DNA of 46,338 nucleotides from Deltaproteobacteria bacterium. Its GTDB lineage: Bacteria; Myxococcota_A; Polyangia; Haliangiales; Haliangiaceae. The notes under the pieces are model-generated. The model had not been told where the DNA came from, searched no databases, and was given only the letters and a program-made list of their open reading frames with translations. A program made the position numbers and the translations under genes. Location: NCBI GenBank assembly GCA_021413675.1, contig JAIOQA010000151.1, positions 1-46,338 of the forward strand, read 5' to 3'. This document shows positions 10,953-20,407 of this stretch, one piece after another; position 1 is the stretch's first letter, and each line of letters starts with the position of its first letter.

Positions 10953-11999
10953 ATGGAACTGCGCGAGGCCTACCGCGAGCTCGAGGTCGCGGTCGGCGCC
11001 AACGAGGCGACGGTGCGCGAGGCGAAGAAGGTGCTCGCGAAGGTGTGGCACCCCGACAAGCACGCCCACGATCCGAGCGTGCTGGCGCGGGCGCAGGCCA
11101 AGGTGCGCGCGGTCAACGAGGCGTTCGAGGTGATCCGCGCGGCCGGCTTTCCGGCGGCGGACCGGGTCGCGCCCGGCGCGAAGGTGCCCGACCTGACCAC
11201 GACCGCGTCACCGATCGCGGCGCGGCCGGCACCGCTGGCGGCGCCCCCTGCCCCGCCCGAGGCGCGGAGCACGGTCGAGGTGGTCGGGCGCCGCCGGATG
11301 CGGCTCTGGGTGGTCGCGCTGTTCGCGGCGGCGCTCGCCGTCGGGGCGTACCTCGCGATCGTGCAGCTCGGCGCGCGCGTGGCGCCTGCCGCACCGGTCG
11401 CGGTGGCGAGCGACGCCGGTGCGCCGCGCGATCCCGTGGTCGCCGCGCCGATCGATGCGGGCATCGATGCGAGCGAGGTGTCACAGGTGACCGCGATCGA
11501 TGGTGGCGCCCCGTTCGATCCGCTGGATCCGCTCGCGGCGCGCGGTCCACGCGACCCGCTCGATCCTCCGCCGCCCTCGCCGCCCCCCATGGCCGCGACG
11601 CCGGGCACGATCACCCTCGGCTCGACCCGCGAGCAGGTCCGGTCGATCATGGGCCCGCCGACGACGATCCACCAGGTCATCCACGAGACCTGGCGCTGGG
11701 GCTTCTCGCAGATCGAGTTCGACGATCACGGCGTGGTCGGCTGGTGGGAGATGGACACCGCCCTCAAGACCTCGCTGCCGCCGCGCGATCCCGCGGTCGC
11801 GGCCGCGGCCAAGGCCCGCGGGTCGTTCGGCAAGGGCGCCAGCAAGGACGAGATCCTCGGGATCCTCGGCACGCCGACCCACGTCTATCGGGTCATCAAC
11901 GAGACCTGGAGCTACAGCTACTCGAAGATCGAGTTCGACGACGACGGGCGCGTCGTCGACTGGTTCGACGCCGACGTCCGCCTCCCTCACACGCCGTGA
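10953..11999 (+). CDS. Membrane J-domain protein with two C-terminal BamE-like repeats
   Basis: 348 residues. The N-terminal 65 residues form a J-domain with HPD at 33-35 (VWHPDKHAHDP), which would stimulate an Hsp70 partner. A low-complexity stretch leads to one transmembrane span at about 117-138, followed by an Asp/Pro/Ala linker. The C-terminus holds two copies of a module, about 223-267 and 296-340: both read as (S/A)-x4-(V/I)-x3-(M/L)-G-x-P-T, then (H/N)ETW and (Q/K)IEFDD. The GxP turn plus strands resembles SmpA/BamE folds, but that is my reading. The J-domain on one side of the membrane and the repeats on the other suggest a link between chaperone activity and envelope proteins. No Hsp70 gene is nearby. 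Confidence 0.75.
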   Translation: MELREAYRELEVAVGANEATVREAKKVLAKVWHPDKHAHDPSVLARAQAKVRAVNEAFEVIRAAGFPAADRVAPGAKVPDLTTTASPIAARPAPLAAPPAPPEARSTVEVVGRRRMRLWVVALFAAALAVGAYLAIVQLGARVAPAAPVAVASDAGAPRDPVVAAPIDAGIDASEVSQVTAIDGGAPFDPLDPLAARGPRDPLDPPPPSPPPMAATPGTITLGSTREQVRSIMGPPTTIHQVIHETWRWGFSQIEFDDHGVVGWWEMDTALKTSLPPRDPAVAAAAKARGSFGKGASKDEILGILGTPTHVYRVINETWSYSYSKIEFDDDGRVVDWFDADVRLPHTP

Positions 12000-12005
12000 C
12001 GCGGC

Positions 12006-12038
12006 CCGAAAATGCCGACGGGGCCCGAGGCCCCGTCG
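12006..12038 (-). terminator. Intrinsic terminator of the BI-1 family gene
   Basis: A ten-pair stem (12016-12025 with 12029-12038, loop CGA) begins 22 bases after the minus-strand stop at 12061. On the minus strand it is followed by GCATTTTCGG, with a short T-run. The same ten bases follow the hairpin downstream of etfA. Confidence 0.75.
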
Positions 12039-12060
12039 CGTGAGCGGGTGAACCGACCGA

Positions 12061-12807
12061 CTAGCGGCGGTTCATCTCCATCACGAACTGCAGCACGTAC
12101 CAGAACAGCGTCGCGACGGTCGAGAACAGCATCAGCGCGGCCGCGACGTGCGCGGTCGGCGGGTAGCTCTTCATGACCATGCTGGTCTGCATCAGGATGT
12201 AGCCGGCCATCAGCACGATCATCGCGCCGACGAAGATGATGCCGAGGTGGAAGCCGAAGATCGCCGAGCCGACGATGATGCCGAGGGCCGCGAACGACGC
12301 GATCATCAGGGCGCCGCGCAGGAACGAGAAGTCCTTCTTGGTGACGAACACCGTGAGGGTGAGGCCCGTGAAGATCGCGAGGGTGGCGATGCCGGCCTCC
12401 ATGACGATCGTGCGGGGATCCGCCGACAGCTCACCGTTCGCGAAGCGCGCGAAGATGATCCAGATCAGCGGCTGCAGGATGATCGACTCGGCCACGACCG
12501 CGAGCGTCAGGCCGGCGTACTGGTAGCCCTTCGAGGCCTCCGAGCGCGACAGCGCCTGGGCCCCCATCTGGACCAGCATGAAGGCGCCGATCACCATCAG
12601 CCAGTTCCACTGGCCGCGGAGCGCGAACTCCGAGAACTTCAGGCTGAAGTTGGTCGCGAACCGGAAGATGCCGACGGTCATGGCGGCCCAGCCGACGAGC
12701 GCGACGCCGAGGTGAGCATAGGTGCGGCGCAGGAACGCGACGCGATCGCTGACGCCGAGCGTGGCGACAGCACCTTCGATGGGACGAGCGGACTGAGCGA
12801 ATGCCAT
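12061..12807 (-). CDS. Bax inhibitor-1/YccA family membrane protein
   Basis: 248 residues with about seven hydrophobic spans. After a soluble start come FLRRTYAHLGVALVGWAAM (typical BI-1 entry), a span near residue 60, AGLTLAVVAESIILQPLIW, a span with LAIFTGLTLTVFVTKKDFSF, then IVGSAIFGFHLGIIFVGAM and a closing LFWYVLQFVMEMNR. The F(V)TKKDFSF(L) loop is typical of YccA/YbhL members, which are inner-membrane proteins implicated in ion leak or modulation of FtsH in Escherichia coli. The ATG at 12805-12807 is preceded by AGGAG at a good distance. The gene stands alone between two terminators, so it is probably a single transcription unit. Confidence 0.92.
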   Translation of the reverse strand: MAFAQSARPIEGAVATLGVSDRVAFLRRTYAHLGVALVGWAAMTVGIFRFATNFSLKFSEFALRGQWNWLMVIGAFMLVQMGAQALSRSEASKGYQYAGLTLAVVAESIILQPLIWIIFARFANGELSADPRTIVMEAGIATLAIFTGLTLTVFVTKKDFSFLRGALMIASFAALGIIVGSAIFGFHLGIIFVGAMIVLMAGYILMQTSMVMKSYPPTAHVAAALMLFSTVATLFWYVLQFVMEMNRR

Positions 12808-12918
12808 GGCGGTCTCCTGCCTCCGGTGATTCTTGCGTCGATCTGTAGCACGCGGAACCGCGGATGGGCCCCTGCGCCCCCGGTTAGGGGCGGCTGCCGG
12901 CAATCGTGACTCGCCGGA

Positions 12919-12954
12919 CCGAAAATGCCAAGGGCCACCTGCTCGGGTGGCCCT
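12919..12954 (-). terminator. Intrinsic terminator of the etfBA operon
   Basis: A nine-pair stem (12931-12939 with 12946-12954, six-base loop) lies 25 bases after the etfA stop. On the minus strand the hairpin is followed by the T-run in GCATTTTCGG (12919-12928), identical to the tail of the terminator at 12006-12038. Confidence 0.75.
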
Positions 12955-12978
12955 GCGACAGTCAGGAAGGTGCGCGGC

Positions 12979-13947
12979 CTACCGCGACGCCTTGACCTTC
13001 TTGATCTCCTCGATCAGCTCGGGCACGGCCTTCTCCCACTCGCCGACGATGCCGTAGTCGGCGATCTGGAAGATCGGCGCTTCCTTGTCCTTGTTGATCG
13101 CGACGATCGTCTTGGAGCCCTTCATGCCCGCGAGGTGCTGGATGGCACCCGAGATCGCGACCGCGAAGTAGAGGTTCGGGGCGACGATCTTGCCGGTCTG
13201 GCCGACCTGCCAGTCGGCGGGGACCATGCCGGCGTCGGTCGCGGCGCGCGACGCGCCCATCGCGGCGCCGAGCAGATCGGCGAGCTGCTCGAGGACCTTG
13301 AAGTTCTCGCCGGTCTTCATGCCGCGGCCGCCGGAGACGACGACCTTCGCGTCGCCCAGATCCGGGCGATCCGACTTCTGCGACTCGAGGTGGTCGAAGG
13401 TCGCGCCGGCCGCGTCGATGGCGCCGGCCGGAGCCGACGACACCGCGCCTGCCGCGCCGAGCGCCTCGGCCGGCGCGAACTCCGACTGGCGCACGGTCAC
13501 GCAGATGACCGGCGACGAGATCTCGACGGTCGAGTACGCGTTGCCGGCGAGGATCGGCCGCACGAACTGGTTCTTGGCGGCGAGCTTCGAGATGTCCGAC
13601 GCGCAGCCGGCGTCGAGCAGCGCCGCGGCGCGCGGGATCAGATCCTTGCCGACCGAGGTCGCGGTCGCGGTCACGACCGAGGCGCCGTGCTCGCCCGCCA
13701 GGCGCGCCACGATCGGCGCGTAGGTCTCGGCGAGGTAGTTGTCGAGGCCGGGATCCTCGACGGTGACGACCTTGGCGGCGAACGCGGCGACCGCGCCGGC
13801 GGCCGCGGCCGCGCCGGGGCCGATCAGCAGCGCGATGACCTCGCCGCCGTGCGCCGCGGCGGCCTGGCGCGCGAAGGTGAGGTTGGAGAGCGCGGACGAC
13901 TTGGGGCCCGAGCTGGTGAATTCACAGAACGCGAGGACGTTGCCCAT
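12979..13947 (-). CDS. etfA: Electron transfer flavoprotein subunit alpha
   Basis: 322 residues. The C-terminal FAD-binding half is classic: [60 protein letters not shown] and [20 protein letters not shown]. The N-terminal part ([13 protein letters not shown]) fits EtfA. With EtfB it carries electrons from acyl-CoA and other dehydrogenases to the ETF-quinone oxidoreductase. I chose the ATG at 13945-13947 because GGAGG lies seven bases before it; an ATG two codons and a TTG six codons upstream are also in frame. It follows etfB after 14 bases and is followed by a terminator. Confidence 0.95.
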   Translation of the reverse strand: MGNVLAFCEFTSSGPKSSALSNLTFARQAAAAHGGEVIALLIGPGAAAAAGAVAAFAAKVVTVEDPGLDNYLAETYAPIVARLAGEHGASVVTATATSVGKDLIPRAAALLDAGCASDISKLAAKNQFVRPILAGNAYSTVEISSPVICVTVRQSEFAPAEALGAAGAVSSAPAGAIDAAGATFDHLESQKSDRPDLGDAKVVVSGGRGMKTGENFKVLEQLADLLGAAMGASRAATDAGMVPADWQVGQTGKIVAPNLYFAVAISGAIQHLAGMKGSKTIVAINKDKEAPIFQIADYGIVGEWEKAVPELIEEIKKVKASR

Positions 13948-13961
13948 GGTCATGCCTCCGC

Positions 13962-14786
<825 letters not shown>

Positions 14787-14787
14787 G

Positions 14788-15432
14788 CTAGCTCCTTCGC
14801 TCGAGGCCTTGGGTAATGAGCGCACCGACCCAGTCGGCGGCGCGGACGATATCGAATTTCTTGTCCCGCGACTGCGGGCTGGTGTCGGTCGTTTTGTCGC
14901 TCAGCAACCACGCGAGCGCCATCTCGTCGAGCAGCCCGAAGATCATGCGCGCCGCGACCGGCGCGGGGATCGTCGCGTCGAGCTGGCCCGCGGCCTGGCC
15001 GTCGGCGACGACGCCCGCGAGCATGCGCAGGAACTCGCCGAAGCGCGGGTTCGCGTACTGCTTCATGAACTTCGAGCTCTGGCGCAGCTCGACGGTCAGC
15101 ACCTCGGCGGCCGCCGGCTGATCGCGGACGAGCCCCAGGTACGTGTGGATGAAGACCTTGAGCCGATCCACGGGCTCGTGTTGCGCAAGCGTGCGCGCGA
15201 GCAGATCGTTGACCCGCTCCATCCGCGACTCGAACAGGGAGATCAGCAGATCGTCCTTGTTCTTGAAGTAGAGGTAGATGGTCCCATCGGCGACGCCCGC
15301 CTCGCGCGCGATCTCGGCGACCCGCGACGCGAAGAAGCCGTGCTCGGCGAAGATGCGCTCCGCCGCATCCAGGATGCGGTCGCGCTTGTCGCCGGCCCCG
15401 GCGCGGCCGGGCTCCGATGAATGAACCGTCAT
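14788..15432 (-). CDS. TetR-family regulator of the ETF operon
   Basis: 214 residues. The N-terminal helix-turn-helix reads RILDAAERIFAEHGFFASRV, IAREAGVADGTIYLYFKNKD, close to FadR/YsiA-type TetR proteins that control fatty-acid degradation. The remainder is the helical ligand domain. It is the first gene of the operon with etfB and etfA. A sigma-70-like promoter and an overlapping perfect inverted repeat lie directly upstream, suggesting that it represses itself and the ETF genes. The start ATG is only nine bases after the -10 box, so the mRNA may be nearly leaderless. Confidence 0.9.
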   Translation of the reverse strand: MTVHSSEPGRAGAGDKRDRILDAAERIFAEHGFFASRVAEIAREAGVADGTIYLYFKNKDDLLISLFESRMERVNDLLARTLAQHEPVDRLKVFIHTYLGLVRDQPAAAEVLTVELRQSSKFMKQYANPRFGEFLRMLAGVVADGQAAGQLDATIPAPVAARMIFGLLDEMALAWLLSDKTTDTSPQSRDKKFDIVRAADWVGALITQGLERRS

Positions 15433-15441
15433 TCAGTCGTT

Positions 15442-15472
15442 CTTGTACCGATCTTGACGCAAAACGTCAAGA
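15442..15472 (-). promoter_or_regulatory. tetR-etfBA promoter with overlapping inverted-repeat operator
   Basis: On the minus strand TTGACG (15465-15470) and TACAAG (15442-15447) are separated by 17 bases. A perfect inverted repeat with 8-base arms, TCTTGACG at 15452-15459 and CGTCAAGA at 15465-15472 with a five-base spacer, covers the -35 and spacer. It is the probable TetR operator and may also affect the divergent gene at 15527. Confidence 0.7.
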
Positions 15473-15526
15473 CCGGTTCCCGCGCGCACGCTTGCGTGGC
15501 ACCTGGCCATCGCCTACAACCTCCGC

Positions 15527-16519
15527 GTGCCAGCTATCCGAATTGGAACGAGAAACCGGCTTGGATCCGCCTCGTGGCTCGCGCTCGCCGCGCTCGTCGC
15601 GTGGCCGCTCCTGGCCGGGGCGTCCTGCAAGAAAGCCAGCGAAGACGGGGCGGTGACCAACCCCTCCGATGTCGTGAAGGCCGCCGACGCGGCCAAGGGC
15701 GGCTCGGGCGGCTCGGCGGGATCGGCCGCGCCCGCGGTGAAAGTCGATACCACCCCGCTCAAGGGCGTCGATCTCAGCAAGCTCACCGACGACAAGCAGA
15801 AGAACCTGTTCTACGAGCTCGTGGACTCGCTGCCGTCGCCGTGCGGCAAGAGCCACAGCCTGCGCACGTCGTTCAACCAGGACAACGAGTGCAAGCGCGC
15901 GCCGTTCGCGGTGCGGTACGTCGTCGCACTGATCGAGGACGAGGCCAACAAGGACCAGGTCCGCGAGGAGTACGACTTCCACTACAAGGCGACGGGCGAG
16001 CCCAAGACCTTCAAGCTCGACGGCGTGCCGGTCGCCGGCAACCCGGCCGCGAAGATCCAGCTGGTCGAGTTCTTCGACTACGGCTGCCCGCACTGCCGCG
16101 ACTTCAAGCCGATGATGGAGAAGGTCGTCGCCGACCACAGCGGCCAGGTCGCCGTCTACTTCAAGATGTTCCCGCTGGTGAACGTCCACCCCAACTCGAT
16201 GAGCGCCGCCAAGGCCGCGCTCGCGGCGCAGGCGCAGGGCAAGTTCAAGGAGATGCACGACTTGCTGTTCGAGAAGGCGCCCGCGCACGCGTGGGAGGAT
16301 GTTAGCGGCTACGCGCAGACCATCGGGCTCGATGCTGCGAAGTTCAAGGCCGACTACGACGCGGTCGAGCCGCGGGTGAAGTCCGAGATGGAAGAGGGCG
16401 ACGCCGCGGGCGTCGACTCGACGCCGACGGTGTTCTTCAACGGCCGCGCCTACAAGGGCCCGATGCACCCCCGCTACATCGGGATGTGGATCGACGAAGA
16501 AGCGGCAGTGAATCGATAG
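15527..16519 (+). CDS. DsbA/thioredoxin-fold lipoprotein with CPHC active site
   Basis: 330 residues, GTG start. A signal region (LALAALVAWPLLAGASC) leads to a possible lipid Cys34, although Gly rather than Leu stands at the -3 position. A Gly/Ser/Ala linker follows to about residue 70. Cys106 and Cys122 lie in a preceding helical part (LPSPCGKSHSL, NECKRAPF). The thioredoxin-fold domain starts near 175 with FFDYGCPHCRDFKPMM (Cys187/Cys190) and has the cis-Pro loop in STPTVFFNG. The CPHC motif is that of DsbA-type oxidases acting on periplasmic proteins. The downstream gene is a TlpA-like protein 16 bases away, and the two form a redox operon. TACAAC six bases before the GTG may be its -10 box. 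Confidence 0.88.
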   Translation: MPAIRIGTRNRLGSASWLALAALVAWPLLAGASCKKASEDGAVTNPSDVVKAADAAKGGSGGSAGSAAPAVKVDTTPLKGVDLSKLTDDKQKNLFYELVDSLPSPCGKSHSLRTSFNQDNECKRAPFAVRYVVALIEDEANKDQVREEYDFHYKATGEPKTFKLDGVPVAGNPAAKIQLVEFFDYGCPHCRDFKPMMEKVVADHSGQVAVYFKMFPLVNVHPNSMSAAKAALAAQAQGKFKEMHDLLFEKAPAHAWEDVSGYAQTIGLDAAKFKADYDAVEPRVKSEMEEGDAAGVDSTPTVFFNGRAYKGPMHPRYIGMWIDEEAAVNR

Positions 16520-16535
16520 TCCCAGGAGTCGTCTC

Positions 16536-17051
16536 ATGAGGATGCGCGCGCAGCTGCTTGCCCTGGCCCTCGCGGCCGGAATCACGATGTCCGCAGGTGG
16601 AGTGGCGAGCGCCGGGGTCGGCGAGGGTGATCACTTCGTCGAGCTCGACGTCGCGAAGTCGGCGACCGGCAAGAAGTTCAAGCTCAAGGACGAGGCCGGC
16701 AACTGGGTGCTCTTCACCTTCGGCGCCTCGTGGTGCAAGCCGTGCGGCAAGGAGCTGCCGGCCTGGAACAAGCTCGCCGCCCGGTACAAGGGCAAGGTGA
16801 AGTTCCTCGCCGTGAACATCAACAACGAGCTCGAGGACGGCAAGAAGTTCGTCGCCAAGCTCAAGCTCGGCAACATGAGCGTCGTCTACCTGCCCGACGA
16901 CAAGAGCTCGGCGATGGACAGCTACGACCCGGACCACATGCCGAGCACGTTCGTGATCGATCCCAACGGGATCATCCGGCTCGTTCACTACGGCTACGAG
17001 AAGGGCGACGAGAAGAAGCTCGCCGCCAAGCTCGACGCGCTCGTGAAGTAG
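16536..17051 (+). CDS. TlpA/ResA-like secreted thioredoxin
   Basis: 171 residues. Signal peptide 1-26 ending GGVASA, then an AhpC/TSA-TlpA domain: NWVLFTFGASWCKPCGKELP with Cys67/Cys70, VKFLAVNINNELEDGKKFV, and the cis-Pro region HMPSTFVIDPNGIIRLVHYG. WCKPC is typical of reductive or oxidative thioredoxins exported from the cytoplasm. AGGAG lies seven bases before the ATG. It follows the DsbA-like lipoprotein and precedes a VF530-type gene; the three genes run the same way with gaps of 16 and 18 bases. Confidence 0.9.
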   Translation: MRMRAQLLALALAAGITMSAGGVASAGVGEGDHFVELDVAKSATGKKFKLKDEAGNWVLFTFGASWCKPCGKELPAWNKLAARYKGKVKFLAVNINNELEDGKKFVAKLKLGNMSVVYLPDDKSSAMDSYDPDHMPSTFVIDPNGIIRLVHYGYEKGDEKKLAAKLDALVK

Positions 17052-17069
17052 TCGCGCCAGAGGGTCGAC

Positions 17070-17312
17070 ATGGCCGCCGACAACCAGCTGCACGGCATCA
17101 CGCTGGAGGCGATCGTCACCGAGCTGGTCGCGCACTTCGGCTGGCCCGAGCTCGGCGAGCAGGTGCGGATCCGCTGCTTCCAGAGCGATCCCAGCGTCGC
17201 CTCGAGCCTGAAGTTCCTGCGCAAGACGCCGTGGGCGCGCGAGAAGGTGGAGAGCCTCTACCTGTTCATGAAGCGCGAGCAGGCGCGGCAGGCGCGCAAG
17301 CGCGAGCCGTAG
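17070..17312 (+). CDS. VF530-family (DUF2132) small DNA-binding protein
   Basis: 80 residues. The whole chain matches the VF530 pattern: [20 protein letters not shown], then [20 protein letters not shown] and [19 protein letters not shown]. The Vibrio VF530 structure and family name suggest double-stranded DNA binding; the cellular role is unknown. GAGGG lies five bases before the ATG. It ends the redox operon and is convergent with the lipoprotein gene ending at 17387. The intervening sequence is filled by a dispersed repeat. Confidence 0.9.
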   Translation: MAADNQLHGITLEAIVTELVAHFGWPELGEQVRIRCFQSDPSVASSLKFLRKTPWAREKVESLYLFMKREQARQARKREP

Positions 17313-17317
17313 CGGTC

Positions 17318-17389
17318 GATCGATCGGCCCGCGCGAGGACGCGCAGCCCGATCTCCTCCGGATCCGGAGCCGGCGACTTCGTCGCCTCA
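17318..17389 (-). repeat. Dispersed structured repeat, copy B (between convergent genes)
   Basis: Matches 8451-8523. Read on the minus strand it starts at the stop codon of the lipoprotein gene and contains a perfect six-pair hairpin (GGCGAC/GTCGCC, 17374-17388 region), then the perfect 14-base palindrome CTCCGGATCCGGAG, and ends in GATCGATC next to the stop of the VF530 gene. Its position fits a transcription terminator for one or both genes. Confidence 0.6.
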
Positions 17390-18466
17390 GGGGGGCGCCG
17401 CGGGCGCGAACGCCGCGAGCGGCAGCCAGTAGATCGCGCCCTCGGAGACCTCGCCGTCCTTGTGGACCGCGGCCAGCCACAGGCCGTTAGGGCCCGCGGC
17501 CATCGCCGAGATGCCGTAGACCCGCTGCTCGAACAGCGCGCGGTCGTCGAGCTGATCGCGGAACGTGCCGTCGGGCGCGAACCGCTCGATGCGCGGGCAG
17601 TTGTGATCGAGGATGCAGATCGCGTCGCCGCACGCCGCGACGCCGGCGACCGCGCACAGCCCGCCGGGCTTGAACGTGTCCTCGCTGCCGAACCGCGCCG
17701 CGATCGCGTTGTCCTTGCCGAAGCGAGCGACGTGCTCGAGATCGAGCGCGGCGTAGAGCGCATCGCCCACCGCGAAGACCTCCTGCACGCGCTCGGACAG
17801 GACCCGGGCCTTGGTCGGGCACTTGCCGCCGAGCGCGACGGTGCCGCTGTCGCGATCGGTGAACGTCTTGCCGCCCACGACGGCGAGCGAGCCGACGCCG
17901 GACAGCCCCGGGCAGATCGGCTCGGCCTTGCCGTGATCGACGCGGTAGATGCCGCGCGTGAAGTCGACGTAGTAGATCGCGCCGCCGGCGCCGGCCGCGA
18001 TCTTCCAGTCGGCGCCCGACGACAGGTAGACCGGTCCCTTGCCGACGACCTGCGGGTTGGCCTCGCGCGGCGGCGGGGTCAGGACGCCGGCGGTCCCGAA
18101 CTTCGCGTCGAGGACCAGCGCGCAGGTGTCACCCGGGCCGCGCAGGTAGCGGCGCACGGTGACGCCATCGGAGACGTAGAGCGCCGGACCGCTGGTCGCG
18201 AGCGTCAGCGGGCCCTTCATGTAGTCGCCGTTCAGCGGATCTCCGTCGAGGCTGCAGCGCGCGGCGGCGGCCTTCTGCGCGGGATCGCGGGGCTCGATCG
18301 CGCGGATCGTGATCTGGTTGCCGCTGGCGTCGGGCGGCGCGGCGTCGACCGCGACCGCGACCGCGGCGTCGCTGGGCGCGGGCGGTGGCGGCGGCGTGGG
18401 TGCCGGGTCGGGATCGCGCTTCGCGCAGGACGCGAGCAGGAAGAGGGCGAGCAGCGGCGCGCGCAT
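17387..18466 (-). CDS. Lipoprotein with propeller-like repeats, unknown function
   Basis: 359 residues from the ATG at 18464-18466; an ATG three codons upstream is also possible, but TAGGAT seven bases before 18466 supports the shorter form. The lipobox LLASC gives lipid Cys near residue 14. A Pro/Ala/Asp linker follows, then about 300 residues of short strands in SGPALYVSDGVTV-, GGAIYYVDFTRGIYRVD-, GDALYAALDLEHVARFGKDN- and NGLWLAAVHKDGEVSEGAIY-like blocks, which suggest a beta-propeller. Six or more cysteines are scattered. It is divergent from the kinase at 18571 and could be exported to the outer membrane. No named family recognised. Confidence 0.75.
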   Translation of the reverse strand: MRAPLLALFLLASCAKRDPDPAPTPPPPPAPSDAAVAVAVDAAPPDASGNQITIRAIEPRDPAQKAAAARCSLDGDPLNGDYMKGPLTLATSGPALYVSDGVTVRRYLRGPGDTCALVLDAKFGTAGVLTPPPREANPQVVGKGPVYLSSGADWKIAAGAGGAIYYVDFTRGIYRVDHGKAEPICPGLSGVGSLAVVGGKTFTDRDSGTVALGGKCPTKARVLSERVQEVFAVGDALYAALDLEHVARFGKDNAIAARFGSEDTFKPGGLCAVAGVAACGDAICILDHNCPRIERFAPDGTFRDQLDDRALFEQRVYGISAMAAGPNGLWLAAVHKDGEVSEGAIYWLPLAAFAPAAPP

Positions 18467-18473
18467 GGGCGGC

Positions 18474-18479
18474 ATCCTA
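18474..18479 (-). promoter_or_regulatory. Putative -10 box of the 17387-18466 lipoprotein gene
   Basis: TAGGAT on the minus strand, seven bases before the chosen ATG, with no ribosome site between them; consistent with a leaderless transcript. Confidence 0.4.
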
Positions 18480-18570
18480 CGATCGTTGCGCGGCGCGCGC
18501 GGCCGCGTGGCATTCGCTTGACGCCATCGGCGCGAGCGGCTACCGCTCCAGGGACGAGCGATCGCCCCAC

Positions 18571-20400
18571 GTGACCCAGTCCAGCTCCATCCGCGTCGGA
18601 CGCTACCAGCTGTTCGAGCGCCTCGGCGAAGGCGGCATGGGACAGGTCTATCGCGCGTCGTCGGAGCGCGGCACGGTCGCGATCAAGGTGCTGTCGCCGG
18701 CCGCCGACCTCGACGCCTCGGCGCGCGCGCGGTTCGCCCGCGAGATCAAGGCGCTCGCGCAGCTCGCGCACCCGAACCTGGTCCCGCTTGTCGATCACGG
18801 CTTCGACGACGAGCTCGGCCCGTACCTGGTGCTGCCGCTGCTCGCGGGCCAGACCCTGCGCGGCACGGTCGCGGGCGCGGCGTTGTGTCCGGAGGCCGCA
18901 ATCCTGCTCGCGCAGCCGATCGCCGCGGCGACGGCCGCGCTCCACGCCGCCGGCTACGTCCACCGCGATCTCAAGCCCGACAACGCGATCGCCGGCCCCG
19001 ATGGCCACGTGACCGTGATCGATCTCGGGCTGGCGTGGCGCGACGGCATGACCCGCCACACCGAGTCGGGCGCCGCGGTCGGCAGCATCGGCTACATGTC
19101 GCCCGAGCAGATCGAGGGCGCGGCGGTCGGCCCCGCGACCGACGTCTGGGCGATCGGCGTGATGCTCTACGAGTGGATCGTGGGCAAGCGGCCGTTCGGG
19201 CGCGCGCGCGCCGCCGAGGAGGCGGTCGCGACCCTGGTCGGGACCTACGGGCGGCTCGGCGCCACCGATCGCCGCGCCGACGCCGCGCTCGCCGATCTGG
19301 TCACGCGCTGCCTCGCCCACAGCGCGGCGGACCGACCGACCGCGGCGGAGCTCGACCGCGCGCTGACCGCGATGATCGACTGGTGTGGGCCGGAGACCTG
19401 GGATCGCGAGCGCGCGATCGTCGTCGCCGATCCGCGCGGCTACCAGGCGCGCATCGCGCCCGCGCGGGTCCGCCGGCTCGAGCGCGCGGCGCGCGATGCG
19501 CTCGACGACGCGCGGCCGTTCGTCGCGCTCACGCTGTGCGATCGCGCGCTGGCCTACGCGCCGGATCGGCCCGAGCTGCAGGCGCTGGTCGCCGAGATCG
19601 AGGCCAGCACGGTCGCGCCGACCCACAGCGCGAACGCGATCACCGCGCGCGGCGTGCGCGCGAACGCGGTCGGCGCGCAGGCTCCCGACGCGCACGCGAT
19701 CAGCACCGACGCGCCGACCGCGAGCGTGCCGATCAGCGCGGCGCCGGCCGCCAGCGCGGCGAGTGCTGCGACCGGCGCGGGGCCGGTGGGGTCGGACGCG
19801 CCCCGCCCTGCCCGCCGGACCGCGCTCCTCGCGGCGCTCGGCCTCACCGCGGTCGTCGGCATCGGCGTGACCGTGGCGCTCACCACCGGCGGGACCGAGG
19901 CGCCGCCCGCACCGGCGCCGACGTTCACGCCGACCGTCTCGGTGACGCCGTCGAAACCCGGCGATCCCAGCGCCGGCCAGGTCGTCGATCTCGCGCAGAA
20001 CCTGCTGAAGGTCATGGACCACGCCGCCACCGCGCAGGACCGCCGGATCGCCGCCGGCATCGTCGACGATGGCCCGCAGCCGACCACGGCCGCGGGCTGG
20101 CTCGCGCGCGCCGATCAGGAGGCGCCGGCGAAGGCGGTGCGCTCGATCCGCGCCGCGCTCGCGCTCAACCCGACCTGGACCGAGGCCCAGGTCCGGCTGT
20201 GCCGCGCGCTGGTCGTGCTCGCCGACCCAGATGCGGTCCGCGCCTGCGACGACGCGGTCCACAGCGCGCCCGGCGACCCGTCGCTGCTCACCGCGCGCGG
20301 CAAGGCCCGGCTCAACGCCGGCGACCGCGCCGCTGGCGAGCGCGACCTCGCGCAGGCGTGTCGCCTCGGCGCGACCGAGGCGTGCAAGCGCGGGCCGTGA
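18571..20400 (+). CDS. Eukaryotic-like Ser/Thr protein kinase with membrane anchor
   Basis: 609 residues, GTG start. Kinase domain about 12-270: glycine loop LGEGGMGQVY (19-27), VAIK lysine (39), catalytic YVHRDLKPDNAI, VIDLGLAW in place of DFG, GSIGYMSPEQ, and the DVWAIGVMLYEWIVGKRPFG block. A central Ala/Thr-rich linker leads to one transmembrane span near 415-435 (TALLAALGLTAVVGIGVTVAL), then an extracytoplasmic part of about 170 residues with TPR-like helices. Such kinases are abundant in myxobacteria. DLG for DFG keeps the magnesium Asp. The start has no strong ribosome site; the frame upstream stays open, so the N-terminus could differ by a few residues. Confidence 0.92.
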   Translation: MTQSSSIRVGRYQLFERLGEGGMGQVYRASSERGTVAIKVLSPAADLDASARARFAREIKALAQLAHPNLVPLVDHGFDDELGPYLVLPLLAGQTLRGTVAGAALCPEAAILLAQPIAAATAALHAAGYVHRDLKPDNAIAGPDGHVTVIDLGLAWRDGMTRHTESGAAVGSIGYMSPEQIEGAAVGPATDVWAIGVMLYEWIVGKRPFGRARAAEEAVATLVGTYGRLGATDRRADAALADLVTRCLAHSAADRPTAAELDRALTAMIDWCGPETWDRERAIVVADPRGYQARIAPARVRRLERAARDALDDARPFVALTLCDRALAYAPDRPELQALVAEIEASTVAPTHSANAITARGVRANAVGAQAPDAHAISTDAPTASVPISAAPAASAASAATGAGPVGSDAPRPARRTALLAALGLTAVVGIGVTVALTTGGTEAPPAPAPTFTPTVSVTPSKPGDPSAGQVVDLAQNLLKVMDHAATAQDRRIAAGIVDDGPQPTTAAGWLARADQEAPAKAVRSIRAALALNPTWTEAQVRLCRALVVLADPDAVRACDDAVHSAPGDPSLLTARGKARLNAGDRAAGERDLAQACRLGATEACKRGP

Positions 20401-20407
20401 GTCGCGG

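Noticed and set aside
18232..20262. Long minus-strand open frame opposite the Ser/Thr kinase
   Set aside because: The plus-strand kinase has all catalytic motifs.
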